This document shows, piece by piece, positions 34,479-42,393 of a stretch of DNA of 56,973 bases. The stretch is from an uncultured Eubacterium sp. (GTDB lineage: Bacteria > Bacillota > Clostridia > Lachnospirales > Lachnospiraceae). The stretch covers positions 1 through 56,973 of the forward strand of contig CAJUHV010000019.1 of assembly GCA_910586445.1 (NCBI GenBank), written 5' to 3'. How positions within the stretch are numbered: position 1 is the first letter of the stretch; each line of letters begins with the position of its first letter. Made by a program: the position numbers and the translations under genes. The notes under the pieces are model-generated. The model saw nothing but the letters and a program-made list of their open reading frames with translations, was not told the DNA's origin and did no database searches.

Positions 34479-35534
34479 TTAATTTAAGTTCAACGTAGTA
34501 AATCCTTCTGGCGGATCATAGGATATGGTTCTGTTCAAATTGTTTTTTTCCCTAAATTCTTCGGCCCGTTTCCTAATCTCTTTTGAATCTGCCAGATTCA
34601 CAATATTCATCAGCTGCACATATTTTTCATTCTCTACAATTGATGCTTTCATAACTGGTGCCAGCATCAAATACCTTTTTGCAGCTTCAGTTTCATTATC
34701 TCTCAACATCCGCAGCGCATAACGCAGGCACATATCACCTAAATGAGAGACAGCTTCGTCATAACGGCGTACTGGTTTCTCTAATCTGCAAGCTTTTGCT
34801 AAATCTGTAAAAGCATTAATCAACTGATAATGTTCAAAAATACCCATCAGATTTTTTTCTGATTCATTAGTTTCATTGCCGCTATGAACCCGATATTGAG
34901 TCAAATCTTCTTTTAAATATGCGATATCTGCAAAACAGGAAACAAGAAAGTTGTCATACCAGTCACCTGCAACATTCCATTTTCTGCAATAACGCGCCCA
35001 GCGTCCACTAAAAGAATTTCTTACCATTCTTTGCGCCGGAATAGCAATTCCTGCCATCATAAAGACTGCGGCCTGATCTTCACCATTGATCACACAGCTT
35101 GTATTATAAAAGGGCGTCTGCTTGTAAACCTCTCCGTTCTCATCAATCTCTTCGCGATTTACCATCACCATTCCGACAGATGGATATTCTTGAAAAACTC
35201 TTACACATTTCTCAATAAACTCTGGTTTTATTGCATCGTCACTTGCCAGGGTATAAACAAATTCTCCCTCTGATCTAGATGTAACTATTGTTGAATTAGC
35301 ACTGCTCCCTAAGTTATGTTTATTATTATTTAGGTGAAAATAAATTCCCCTATCTTCGAATTTCTTTTTATATTCATAAGCAATCTCATATGAATTATCT
35401 GTAGACGCATTATCGCTAAAAATCACTTCCAGATTCTGATATGTCTGGTTTAATACACTCTCTAAGCAGTAGCCCAGATAATGTCCGTAATTATAATTTG
35501 GTATACACACTGACACTAATGGTTCTTTTTTCAT
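34479..35534 (-). CDS. Glycosyltransferase family 2
   Basis: The start is the ATG at 35534 (MKKEPLVSVCIPNYNYG), with AAAGGG upstream; an in-frame TTG lies six codons earlier. GT-A fold features: VSVCIPNYNYGHYLGYCLES, EVIFSDNASTDNSYEIAYEY, LGSSANSTIVTSRSEGEFVY and the DxD-like LASDDAIKPEF. The late W-x-D region reads NVAGDWYDNFLVSCF. After the catalytic domain about 120 helical residues follow. It transfers an unknown sugar; it has no G tract and no Rossmann-like module, so it is a constant gene within the variable half of the operon. Confidence 0.9.
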   Translation of the reverse strand: MKKEPLVSVCIPNYNYGHYLGYCLESVLNQTYQNLEVIFSDNASTDNSYEIAYEYKKKFEDRGIYFHLNNNKHNLGSSANSTIVTSRSEGEFVYTLASDDAIKPEFIEKCVRVFQEYPSVGMVMVNREEIDENGEVYKQTPFYNTSCVINGEDQAAVFMMAGIAIPAQRMVRNSFSGRWARYCRKWNVAGDWYDNFLVSCFADIAYLKEDLTQYRVHSGNETNESEKNLMGIFEHYQLINAFTDLAKACRLEKPVRRYDEAVSHLGDMCLRYALRMLRDNETEAAKRYLMLAPVMKASIVENEKYVQLMNIVNLADSKEIRKRAEEFREKNNLNRTISYDPPEGFTTLNLN

Positions 35535-35647
35535 TTTTGTAATCCCTTTCAACGTTCATCTTTGTAATACTATTAATGCTATATCCAATCAAATAACACG
35601 ATCTGTTAGGTCCGCTGCCGTCCTGCGTTCCCGGCATATACTATTGC

Positions 35648-37657
35648 TTACTCTACATCAACATCACCACCCGAAAAATAATCAGAGCAGCCGAAATTTT
35701 CCCGAATCCTACGTTTATCAGCAGTACCAGCATCCATGAACAATCCTATGCAGTCATCTGTCAGTTTTGCCGTTATATGATCCGTACCGCTGCCGCCAAC
35801 TAAAGAATAAAATTTATCTACAAAATCCAATATTCCTTTATGGGACAGTTCTAATTGGACAATGTTTCTCTGGCTCTTTTCTTTATTCCAAAAGACAGGC
35901 CGGCACTCTTCATCCATACATATAAACATTGAATCTTTTGAAGTCAGCACACTTTCTACATTTCCAAGCTGTTTATTAATATGAAAAGCTGCAGCGTATT
36001 TTAAATCATGGCCAAAATACATCGAATAATTATGTAATTGATCTAATACTGAATAACCTGACACCTTCAATCCTGACACACAATATAAATCTAACTCGCG
36101 ATCCAATATTTTCTCCATGGCCAATGGAATCGTGCCTGATGTTACAAGGTCAAATATTACTATCTTCTCATCATCGTTATATCTCTTTCCCAGATATTTT
36201 CTATACTGTATCCGTTCTCTCTCAGCATTTTTCAAAATTTCATTCTTCAGCTCAAATGCAGCCTGTTTTCTCTCTCTGTTATCCACGTCAGCCGGCAAAT
36301 CTGTATTTAATCCAAATCTATACTTGAGCATAGCTGAATTTGTCAGCTCTTTTGGGACAAAATTTAAACTATATTCTATATCCTTCCAATTATAAATTAC
36401 AGCAACTGACGCGCTTCTCCTTGAACAAAGCACATAATCTATTTTGGGAATCTGTTTCCCTGCGTACTTTTGATAGATCTGGCAGGCCTTTTCAAATATG
36501 TAGCCGTCCCTGCTCAAAAACCATATATGAATGTTCTCCTGATCTGCCAATTCAGACATCATCCAGTTTACGGTTCCTGTCACTAACGCCCCAAATGCCA
36601 GATATCCGTATTCATAAGAGTCCTCAATAAATATATCTCCTGATGTTTCGGATAATACAAAAGGATTATTAAATAAATGGCTGCAGAGCATCCCTATAAT
36701 TATAGAATCTGACAGCGACTGTACATTCACAAGCAGCTTATTGGCAGATGAATGAACCATCATATCATATGCACTCATAATATAAAACGCATCTACTCCA
36801 TGTTCTTCCGCTTTTTCTATATCCGCTCCTATGCTGTCTCCAATATGCAGGTAACGATTTTCATGCCCATGTTTATCTTTCAGCCACTCAAATATATCTC
36901 CTTCGGGCCATTTTCGTTTTTTTAAATCACACGAAACATAAATGTCCAACACACCGTTAAAACCAAATTTATTCAAAATGTATTCGATCTCAGTCTTTCC
37001 CAGATACATATCACTCAATAAAAAAACTTTTTTTCCAGCTCTATATGCGTATGTAATCATATTTTGAATTGTTTTTCGAACATCTGCAAACTCTCTCTCT
37101 GTATCCAGTTCCATTTGTTTTATAAAATCCGCCACTTCATCTGATAATCCGTATAATTCCTGCATAATACTATAAATCTGACTATATGTTGGATAAATAT
37201 ATTTTTCATATGCTAAGCTCTGTGAATAATCACGCATCTCTTTAAATTTATATTTGAATCCGACATTTTCTAATCTCTTCTCTACAATCTTAAAAATATC
37301 GTCAGGCCTTTGGACATTTCTGACAAGCAAAGTATCAAAAATATCAAAAGTAATGACATCGTGTCTGTCAATTTCTGATTCCAACAATCTTTCTGTCTGA
37401 TTCCAATATGGATATGCACGATATGACACATTCGAAGCATTAGAAATACGTTCATACCGTATATTGCATATTTCTACACCATCCTGCTCTAAGTGTGCTA
37501 TTCTCTGATAAATTATAGGAATAACCTCTTTTCTAGCAACAATAACAATGCATTTCGCACATTTTGATGCTTCTTGCACAGATAAGACAGGGTATCCATG
37601 TATAACCTGTCCCTCTTTTTGAGCATCGAGCAGGCCTACAATGTTGTACCCCCCCCC
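35648..37657 (-). CDS. HAD-superfamily protein, main part (out of phase)
   Basis: The HAD core is complete: ITFDIFDTLLVRN (motif I with both Asp), FLLSDMYLGKTEIEYIL (motif II Ser), KKRKWP (motif III Lys) and HIGDSIGADIEKAEEHG (motif IV). A second half of about 350 residues (IHIWFLSRDGYIFEKACQIY, YVLCSRRSASVAVIYN and onward) is found in large HAD proteins of surface polysaccharide clusters. Its N-terminal module lies upstream of the G9 tract (37649-37657) in another frame; ten G would join them (ENMGGGYNIVGLLDAQKEGQ). As sequenced the gene is off unless an internal GTG is used. Likely roles are a phosphatase or glycosyl-phosphate chemistry on the glycan (inference). Confidence 0.8.
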   Translation of the reverse strand, partial: GGGYNIVGLLDAQKEGQVIHGYPVLSVQEASKCAKCIVIVARKEVIPIIYQRIAHLEQDGVEICNIRYERISNASNVSYRAYPYWNQTERLLESEIDRHDVITFDIFDTLLVRNVQRPDDIFKIVEKRLENVGFKYKFKEMRDYSQSLAYEKYIYPTYSQIYSIMQELYGLSDEVADFIKQMELDTEREFADVRKTIQNMITYAYRAGKKVFLLSDMYLGKTEIEYILNKFGFNGVLDIYVSCDLKKRKWPEGDIFEWLKDKHGHENRYLHIGDSIGADIEKAEEHGVDAFYIMSAYDMMVHSSANKLLVNVQSLSDSIIIGMLCSHLFNNPFVLSETSGDIFIEDSYEYGYLAFGALVTGTVNWMMSELADQENIHIWFLSRDGYIFEKACQIYQKYAGKQIPKIDYVLCSRRSASVAVIYNWKDIEYSLNFVPKELTNSAMLKYRFGLNTDLPADVDNRERKQAAFELKNEILKNAERERIQYRKYLGKRYNDDEKIVIFDLVTSGTIPLAMEKILDRELDLYCVSGLKVSGYSVLDQLHNYSMYFGHDLKYAAAFHINKQLGNVESVLTSKDSMFICMDEECRPVFWNKEKSQRNIVQLELSHKGILDFVDKFYSLVGGSGTDHITAKLTDDCIGLFMDAGTADKRRIRENFGCSDYFSGGDVDVE
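37649..37657 (-). repeat. G9 tract in HAD gene (off)
   Basis: Nine C on the plus strand, at the junction between the N-terminal Rossmann-like module and the rest. Ten (or seven) G would be in frame. Confidence 0.9.
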
Positions 37658-37792
37658 ATATTTTCTACACGATGTAGAATTTCTTCTGTGTTAATGCCTG
37701 TACCATATAATGCAATAGAAAGATCCTTTTCCTTGAACGCTTCCAGAAATGTGTCTGCTACCTCTTTCCTATTCTGTTCTTCACTATACATG
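37650..37792 (-). pseudogene. HAD protein, N-terminal Rossmann-like module (second lesion)
   Basis: From an ATG at 37792 with an AAGGAG site, the frame reads MYSEEQNRKEVADTFLE and then shifts at GGAAGGCG (about 37740). After that point another frame continues AFKEKDLSIALYGTGINTEE and ILHRVENMGGG, clearly the shared module. In the ATG frame a TAA follows at 37691-37693. So one extra base lies upstream of the G tract, in addition to the tract being one G short. Both would have to be corrected to restore the complete gene. Confidence 0.65.
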
Positions 37793-37803
37793 ATTTCTCC
37801 TTT

Positions 37804-38991
37804 TTAACATTGTTCTGCTGAAACCACTGTTAAATCATTTACGCAGCTGCATCCCCTGCATTTTGCACAAAAAGTAATATACCCCTTTTCGCAATACCCT
37901 TCATCAAATTCAAGAAATGATATTTTCTTATCAGAATATTCTCCCTGCAAATCAAATGAATCATTCTTATGATCCGGAAATAAACCTGCCCTGACAGCAC
38001 TTGTCTCCAAATGACAAAAGTAAACCTTCTTTCTGTACAGCCCTCTAAATGGTGCTCTGCATCTATTAAAGAAATGAGTCAGCTGCTCTTCATTCATCAG
38101 ATCATTTGGATTTTCTGGAAACCCAAAGTCTCCCCACTCATCTGATCTCAAGACTTTATATTGGATATCGTGTTTTTCTAATAATCCTGTCAAGTCTTCC
38201 TTCCTTTTTTTATAATCCACTCTGTCTGTATAATCACTGATCTGAATAATTACATTATATTTCTTTAAGCTCTCCAACACCTTGTCGTCTGGAAACAGCA
38301 TGCCATTAGTAAATATTTCAATTTTATGTATCCTATTCCTGTAGTTTCCACCAATATATTTTAAAATTTTATCTAATTCAGAATATAAAAACGGTTCTCC
38401 TCCCAACAGATTCAATCCATATACAAAGTCTACTGTTTTAAAATACAGGTCGATATCCCTCTTTACCTGCTCAAATGGCTGTTCAGACGGATCTTTAAAA
38501 TATGTCATAAACATATTGCATTTTTTACATTTTAATGTACATTTTTCTGTCAACGAAATATCTATTCTTTCAGAAAACAAACGATTGTATTTATATAGCT
38601 CAAAGATTTTGACAAAAAACATATAATCAATATAATTAATATTCTTTTGGAATCCTTTTTTTTCAAGCTCAAAATGAACTGAATCTAAAGCACTCGTTGT
38701 CACAATCACTATATAGTCTCTGGCAGCATCCAAAACATCTGGTGTTTCTATCAAAAGATTTGAAATCAACTTTCCTGTTTTATTTTCATCTTTATCCACA
38801 ATGCCGATAATATTTATTTCTTCATGGTATATCTCATAGATCTTTTGTCCAATATTTGCAGCTCCCCATAATACAAATTCCTTTTTACGATTTAACAGCT
38901 CTTCTGCAAGAGACTCAAACTCCCTGCCACGTTTCAAATGTTTCATTAATGTTATACTCCCGTCTATTGTCTTCATAACCGCTGCTGACAT
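37804..38991 (-). CDS. Radical SAM protein 6 with N-terminal Rossmann-like module
   Basis: The start is uncertain: ATGs at 38991, 38976 and 38946 are in frame, and the last has GGGAG about 11 bp upstream. The N-terminal module reads EFVLWGAANIGQKIYEIYHE, IGIVDKDENKTGKLISN and DYIVIVTTSALDSV. The radical SAM domain has CTLKCKKC, NLLGGEPFLYSELDKIL and IEIFTNGMLFPDD. The C-terminus is Cys-rich (CRAPFRG, VYFCHLETSAV, FCAKCRGCSC), consistent with auxiliary clusters. It has the same order as protein 5 and no G tract. It lies 11 bp upstream of the HAD gene and 93 bp downstream of FkbM C. Confidence 0.87.
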   Translation of the reverse strand: MSAAVMKTIDGSITLMKHLKRGREFESLAEELLNRKKEFVLWGAANIGQKIYEIYHEEINIIGIVDKDENKTGKLISNLLIETPDVLDAARDYIVIVTTSALDSVHFELEKKGFQKNINYIDYMFFVKIFELYKYNRLFSERIDISLTEKCTLKCKKCNMFMTYFKDPSEQPFEQVKRDIDLYFKTVDFVYGLNLLGGEPFLYSELDKILKYIGGNYRNRIHKIEIFTNGMLFPDDKVLESLKKYNVIIQISDYTDRVDYKKRKEDLTGLLEKHDIQYKVLRSDEWGDFGFPENPNDLMNEEQLTHFFNRCRAPFRGLYRKKVYFCHLETSAVRAGLFPDHKNDSFDLQGEYSDKKISFLEFDEGYCEKGYITFCAKCRGCSCVNDLTVVSAEQC

Positions 38992-39084
38992 ACAGCTGCA
39001 ATTATCTTACAATATTTCACTTGTATTTATAGTACAAATTATTCTTCGCGTTCCTGTGTGCATTTGCCCTTGCCAAAATCATTT

Positions 39085-39881
39085 TCAGAAAAGCAGCGCA
39101 TAACACACCGTCTCAGACACATAACACTCTGCATGATGACGCATATACAGCCTGTATTCCGGGACAGCTGACTTAATAAATAACGGAATATCCCACAGGT
39201 CTTCCAGCCTGTGATAAACACAGACCGCCAGCTTTGGCGCCTGCTTTTTCAAAATTCCTTCTGCCCCTGCCAGGGCATTCATCTCTGCGCCTTCAATATC
39301 CATCTTGATCATTGTGATCTTTTCATCTGCCAGAAAATCATCCAGTGCCACAGCATGCGTCCTGCTCAATTCTCTGGGGTTAAAAATACTGTAGCTGTCC
39401 GCCGAAGACATCCTGCCATAAGAAAGATCTGTTGTTTCCTTCCATACGCCGTATGGAAAGCATTCTGCCTGCGTATAGCCTGACTTTTTCACATGTTCCC
39501 TAAGGCGGCTGTAATTGTGCGCATCCATCTCAAAGCCCCAGTAACGGGCGAATTTATTCCTGATTTTGGTAAATGCAGCAAACGTATCGCCGTCGTATGC
39601 CCCGCAGTCCACAAAGCACTCTTCCTCGGTAAGCGTGATCACGTCGTGTGGAAAATATTGAGGCTGCACACACAGATCCTCATAGGTATAATCCGCAAAC
39701 TGCGGGGCGACGCGGTTACAGAACACATTTACATAGACAGTCCTTGACAGGTCATCTTCCATCAGCAGGAATGCCTGCTCCATACGTTCCTGCTGCGCGG
39801 CAAACCATTCCTGGCTGGTCTGTGCTCCCATAACTTCATCAAGCACAAGGTCATTGTATGCAATGCAGTTTACCCCCCCCA
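39085..39881 (-). CDS. FkbM-family methyltransferase C, catalytic part (out of phase)
   Basis: The catalytic half of the third FkbM enzyme: VGGVNCIAYNDLVLDEVMGA, VNVFCNRVAPQFADYTYEDL, CFVDCGAYDGDTFAAFTKI, YWGFEMDAHNYSRLREHVKK, ITMIKMDIEGAEMNALAGAE and LAVCVYHRLEDLWDIP. The SAM-binding and FkbM signature segments are intact. The frame runs upstream past the G8 tract without a good start; the true N-terminus is the module at 39870-40241, which joins when the tract has 9 G. This sequence has 8, so the complete protein is off. Confidence 0.85.
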
Positions 39882-40241
39882 CACGGATGAGAACTGCCGG
39901 ACCGCACTGTTTGGATTGCCGAGCATAAAGATCACCGCCACATCCTCCAATCGGCACAGTTCTTTTGGCGTTACAAACAAAAGTCCCTTGTACCGGGAAT
40001 CTCCCTCCAGTGTGCGCAGCCTTTCTATATTGTTGTCACACAGATACCGTACGCCAAACCGATTCCTTACATCCTGTTTTAGAAAAGCCTCTTCGAAATA
40101 TCTGCCAAGCCCGAACACACAGACATTTTTCGCATTTTTTACGATCTGCACTTTACTAAAGCTCTGCCGTTTCATGGCATATGCAAATGCATGCTTTAAT
40201 TTTTCCATCAATTGTTCTTTACTCTGCTGACGAATATTCAT
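39870..40241 (-). CDS. FkbM protein C, N-terminal Rossmann-like module
   Basis: The start MNIRQQSKEQLMEKLKHAFA has GGCAGGG upstream. The shared module is seen in NVCVFGLGRYFEEAFLKQDV, YLCDNNIERLRTLEGDSRYK and EDVAVIFMLGNPNSAV. The frame enters the G8 tract (SVWGG) and meets TAA directly behind it, so the product ends as a free module. With one more G it continues VWGGVNCIAYNDLVLDE into the methyltransferase. Confidence 0.8.
   Translation of the reverse strand: MNIRQQSKEQLMEKLKHAFAYAMKRQSFSKVQIVKNAKNVCVFGLGRYFEEAFLKQDVRNRFGVRYLCDNNIERLRTLEGDSRYKGLLFVTPKELCRLEDVAVIFMLGNPNSAVRQFSSVWGG
39873..39880 (-). repeat. G8 tract in FkbM C (off)
   Basis: Eight C on the plus strand, at the same module/methyltransferase junction as in FkbM A, where the on state would need 8 G but here needs 9. 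Confidence 0.9.
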
Positions 40242-40291
40242 AACCCTGCCACATCCCCCGTCCTATTTCCTTTATCCTGATTTCCTTTTTT

Positions 40292-40389
40292 CACCCAAAA
40301 GTCTGCCGCGCCTTTCCATAATACTCAATAATCTCTCTTTCACCCAAAAGTCTGCCGCGCCTTTCCATAATACTCAGTAATCTCTCTCA
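40292..40389 (-). repeat. 49-bp tandem duplication of the RfbG-like gene end
   Basis: Two near-identical 49-bp copies (40292-40340 and 40341-40389) share CACCCAAAAGTCTGCCGCG and CCTTTCCATAATACTCA. The upper copy is the last 16 codons and stop region of the RfbG-like gene; the lower copy lies in the intergenic gap. Confidence 0.9.
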
Positions 40390-41320
40390 TACAGCTCTCA
40401 CGCTCTGTTTCTCCGCAGCTTTGGCACTGTGACGCCTCTTGCTGCGGAGATTCTTCCCGCTGCCTGTAAATGCCTGCACCATCCGTCTGCGTCCCGCTGC
40501 TATGGCCGAGTCCGATCTCCCACGCTCCCGCATGTGCCGCCGGGTTTTCAAACAGCAGCCTGGCTATTGTCAGGCAGCCGTCCAGAACGTCCAGAACAGG
40601 CCGTCCCGATCCAGAAAGCTGCAGCCTGTGCCTTCCGCCGCCGGTTTTTTCTTCCGTGCATCCTGCATCGGATGGAAGTATCCCCGCCTGCTTTTGTCCG
40701 CTTCTGTCTGAAACAGCTGAAGGATCTGAAGCATTTCCCACACGCACAACGGCAACTCCTGTCAGCCGGCTTTCTGTGTGAAAATAAAGCTCATAGTAGT
40801 CGCGTGCAACGTATTCCATACACATCTTGCTGCCAGAATAAACACTTGCCCCGCAAAAAGCCTCGCCGTCATTTTGAATCAAGCTGCCATAATCTTCAAG
40901 CGGCGGACATACTGAGACAAGCACAATGCTTTTTACCGAATGGCATTTTCTGAGCGCATCCAATAGGACTGCACTTCCCATTACATTGGTCTGATATGTC
41001 AGAACCGGCTCTTCCATACCGTCCTGTTTCCATCCGTTTCCCGCCAGATGTAAAACGATTTCCGGCTGAAATTCGCTGACCGTCTGCTCCAAAAGGCTGC
41101 TGTCCAGCAGGTTTCCTGCCACATGATGTATCAGGCTGTCTCCGCAGAGCTTCTCGTACATGCCTCCCGGCTGCGGTGCCAGCGCGTATCCTGCTGCGTC
41201 TGCACCCATAATATTTAATACTGCCGATAGCCACGCTCCCATAAATCCTGTATGCCCAGCAACCAGTACACGCTTTCCCTTAAAAAATTCCACATTTTCC
41301 AGCCGTTTGCTCAAGGCCAT
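40340..41320 (-). CDS. Divergent CDP-glucose 4,6-dehydratase-like SDR
   Basis: The start is the ATG at 41320 (MALSKRLENVEFFKGKRV), with GGAAGGG about 10 bp upstream. The N-terminus is typical of RfbG: FFKGKRVLVAGHTGFMGAWL (GxxGxxG), AAGYALAPQ, FQPEIVLHLAGNGW and TYQTNVMGSAVLLDALR. The active-site Tyr and Lys are kept (GASVYSGSKMCMEYVARDYY). However, the catalytic Asp-Lys segment after the fifth strand (normally a TSDKCY-like sequence) is replaced by VSVCPPLEDYG, and the C-terminal substrate region is strongly altered and Ser/Gly/Gln-rich. The gene is needed on paper to supply CDP-4-keto-6-deoxyglucose for RfbH; whether this protein still does that is doubtful. Its 3' end is duplicated (49 bp). 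Confidence 0.7.
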   Translation of the reverse strand: MALSKRLENVEFFKGKRVLVAGHTGFMGAWLSAVLNIMGADAAGYALAPQPGGMYEKLCGDSLIHHVAGNLLDSSLLEQTVSEFQPEIVLHLAGNGWKQDGMEEPVLTYQTNVMGSAVLLDALRKCHSVKSIVLVSVCPPLEDYGSLIQNDGEAFCGASVYSGSKMCMEYVARDYYELYFHTESRLTGVAVVRVGNASDPSAVSDRSGQKQAGILPSDAGCTEEKTGGGRHRLQLSGSGRPVLDVLDGCLTIARLLFENPAAHAGAWEIGLGHSSGTQTDGAGIYRQREESPQQEASQCQSCGETERESCMREITEYYGKARQTFG

Positions 41321-41384
41321 TTCGCACATCCCTTCCAGATCTTTTATCCCGCTTCTTAATTTTGATTTTCTTTCTTTATTTATT

Positions 41385-41462
41385 TTTATCTTAATTATTT
41401 TTGATTTTTATTCTTAATTTTTTTATTCTTAACTTTTTATTCTTAATTTTTATTCCTAATTT
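41385..41462 (-). repeat. AT-rich short tandem repeats after the YerF-like gene
   Basis: The minus strand repeats ATTAAGAATAAAAA four or more times. It begins within the last codons of the YerF-like gene (IRNKN and stop) and fills much of the 41330-41442 gap. Confidence 0.75.
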
Positions 41463-42393
41463 TCCTTCTGATCCCTTCCTCAAACGAAACCTCACATGCA
41501 AATCCGGTCTCGTCCAGTTTCCCTACATCCGGCTCCAGCCAGAACGTACGCCCTGCCTGTGCCTCTTTTTTTCCAAATCCAAGCTCCGCTCCCGCAGCTG
41601 CCGCGTCCCGGATATCCTCTACAAATGTGCGCAGCTGTCTGGTATCCTTCGAAGCGACATGATAGATCCCTTCGCAGCTGTCACTTTCTCCCAGCACCAC
41701 AAGTGCCTTTACGCAGTCTGTTACATACATAAAATTCCACATATTTTCACATGGCGTAAGCTCGGGCATCTTTCCTGCACGCAGTGAATCGATCACATAA
41801 TTTACCAGCGTACCCGGATTTTCTCCGACACCATATACACTGTAGATTCTGGGCCACACAAACGCTATGCCGAGCTGCCCGGCCAGTACACGGCCCATCT
41901 GGCATGCTGCGGCCTTTGCGGCTCCATACATCATAAACGGCTGCGGTACGGTCTCATCCTCTTTTGCTTTTTTGGAAACCACGCCATATTCTGCCTGACT
42001 GCCCGCGCCTATGATCTTCCTGCACCCGCACGCCTTCGCTGCACGGACTGCCCCGGCCATATATCCGATATTTGTATACTGTATGTCAAAATCATCCCTT
42101 GCTGCCCCAGAAGACCCGTTCCATGCCAGATGATAAAATACATCTGCATGAATGTGGTGTACTTTCCACAGATCCTCCAGACTGTCCAGTCCCAGCTCTA
42201 AGACCTCGCACCGTTTCTGATATTCTCCGCTTTCCTGTAACAGCTCCATAAGCTTTTTCCTGTTTGGGGAATCTGGACGCACTACCGCGGTGACTCGTCC
42301 GCCCTGCTCTAACAGCTCCCTGCATAAGGCTGCCCCGAGAAACCCGGCTGCTCCGGTGACAATGCTGTGTACCTGCTTTAAATCCTCATACAT
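41443..42393 (-). CDS. NAD-dependent SDR, YerF-like reductase candidate
   Basis: An extended SDR of 316 residues: HSIVTGAAGFLGAALCRELL (GxxGxxG), VFYHLAWNGSSGA, KIIGAGSQAEYGV, then the active-site MMYGAAKAAACQMGRVL (YxxxK) and WPRIYSVYGVGENPGTLVN. It overlaps the ThDP-enzyme gene by 16 bp, so the two are translationally coupled. In yersiniose biosynthesis YerE (ThDP enzyme) is followed by YerF, a reductase acting on the branched keto sugar, and this pair has the same arrangement. The role is inferred from context and fold; an epimerase is the alternative. Its last codons (IRNKN) are part of an AT-rich tandem repeat. Confidence 0.75.
   Translation of the reverse strand: MYEDLKQVHSIVTGAAGFLGAALCRELLEQGGRVTAVVRPDSPNRKKLMELLQESGEYQKRCEVLELGLDSLEDLWKVHHIHADVFYHLAWNGSSGAARDDFDIQYTNIGYMAGAVRAAKACGCRKIIGAGSQAEYGVVSKKAKEDETVPQPFMMYGAAKAAACQMGRVLAGQLGIAFVWPRIYSVYGVGENPGTLVNYVIDSLRAGKMPELTPCENMWNFMYVTDCVKALVVLGESDSCEGIYHVASKDTRQLRTFVEDIRDAAAAGAELGFGKKEAQAGRTFWLEPDVGKLDETGFACEVSFEEGIRRKIRNKN

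Noticed and set aside
22379..40241. Diversity-generating retroelement as source of variation
   Set aside because: No reverse transcriptase, template repeat or adenine-directed variation is seen. Variation is in homopolymers and tandem repeats.
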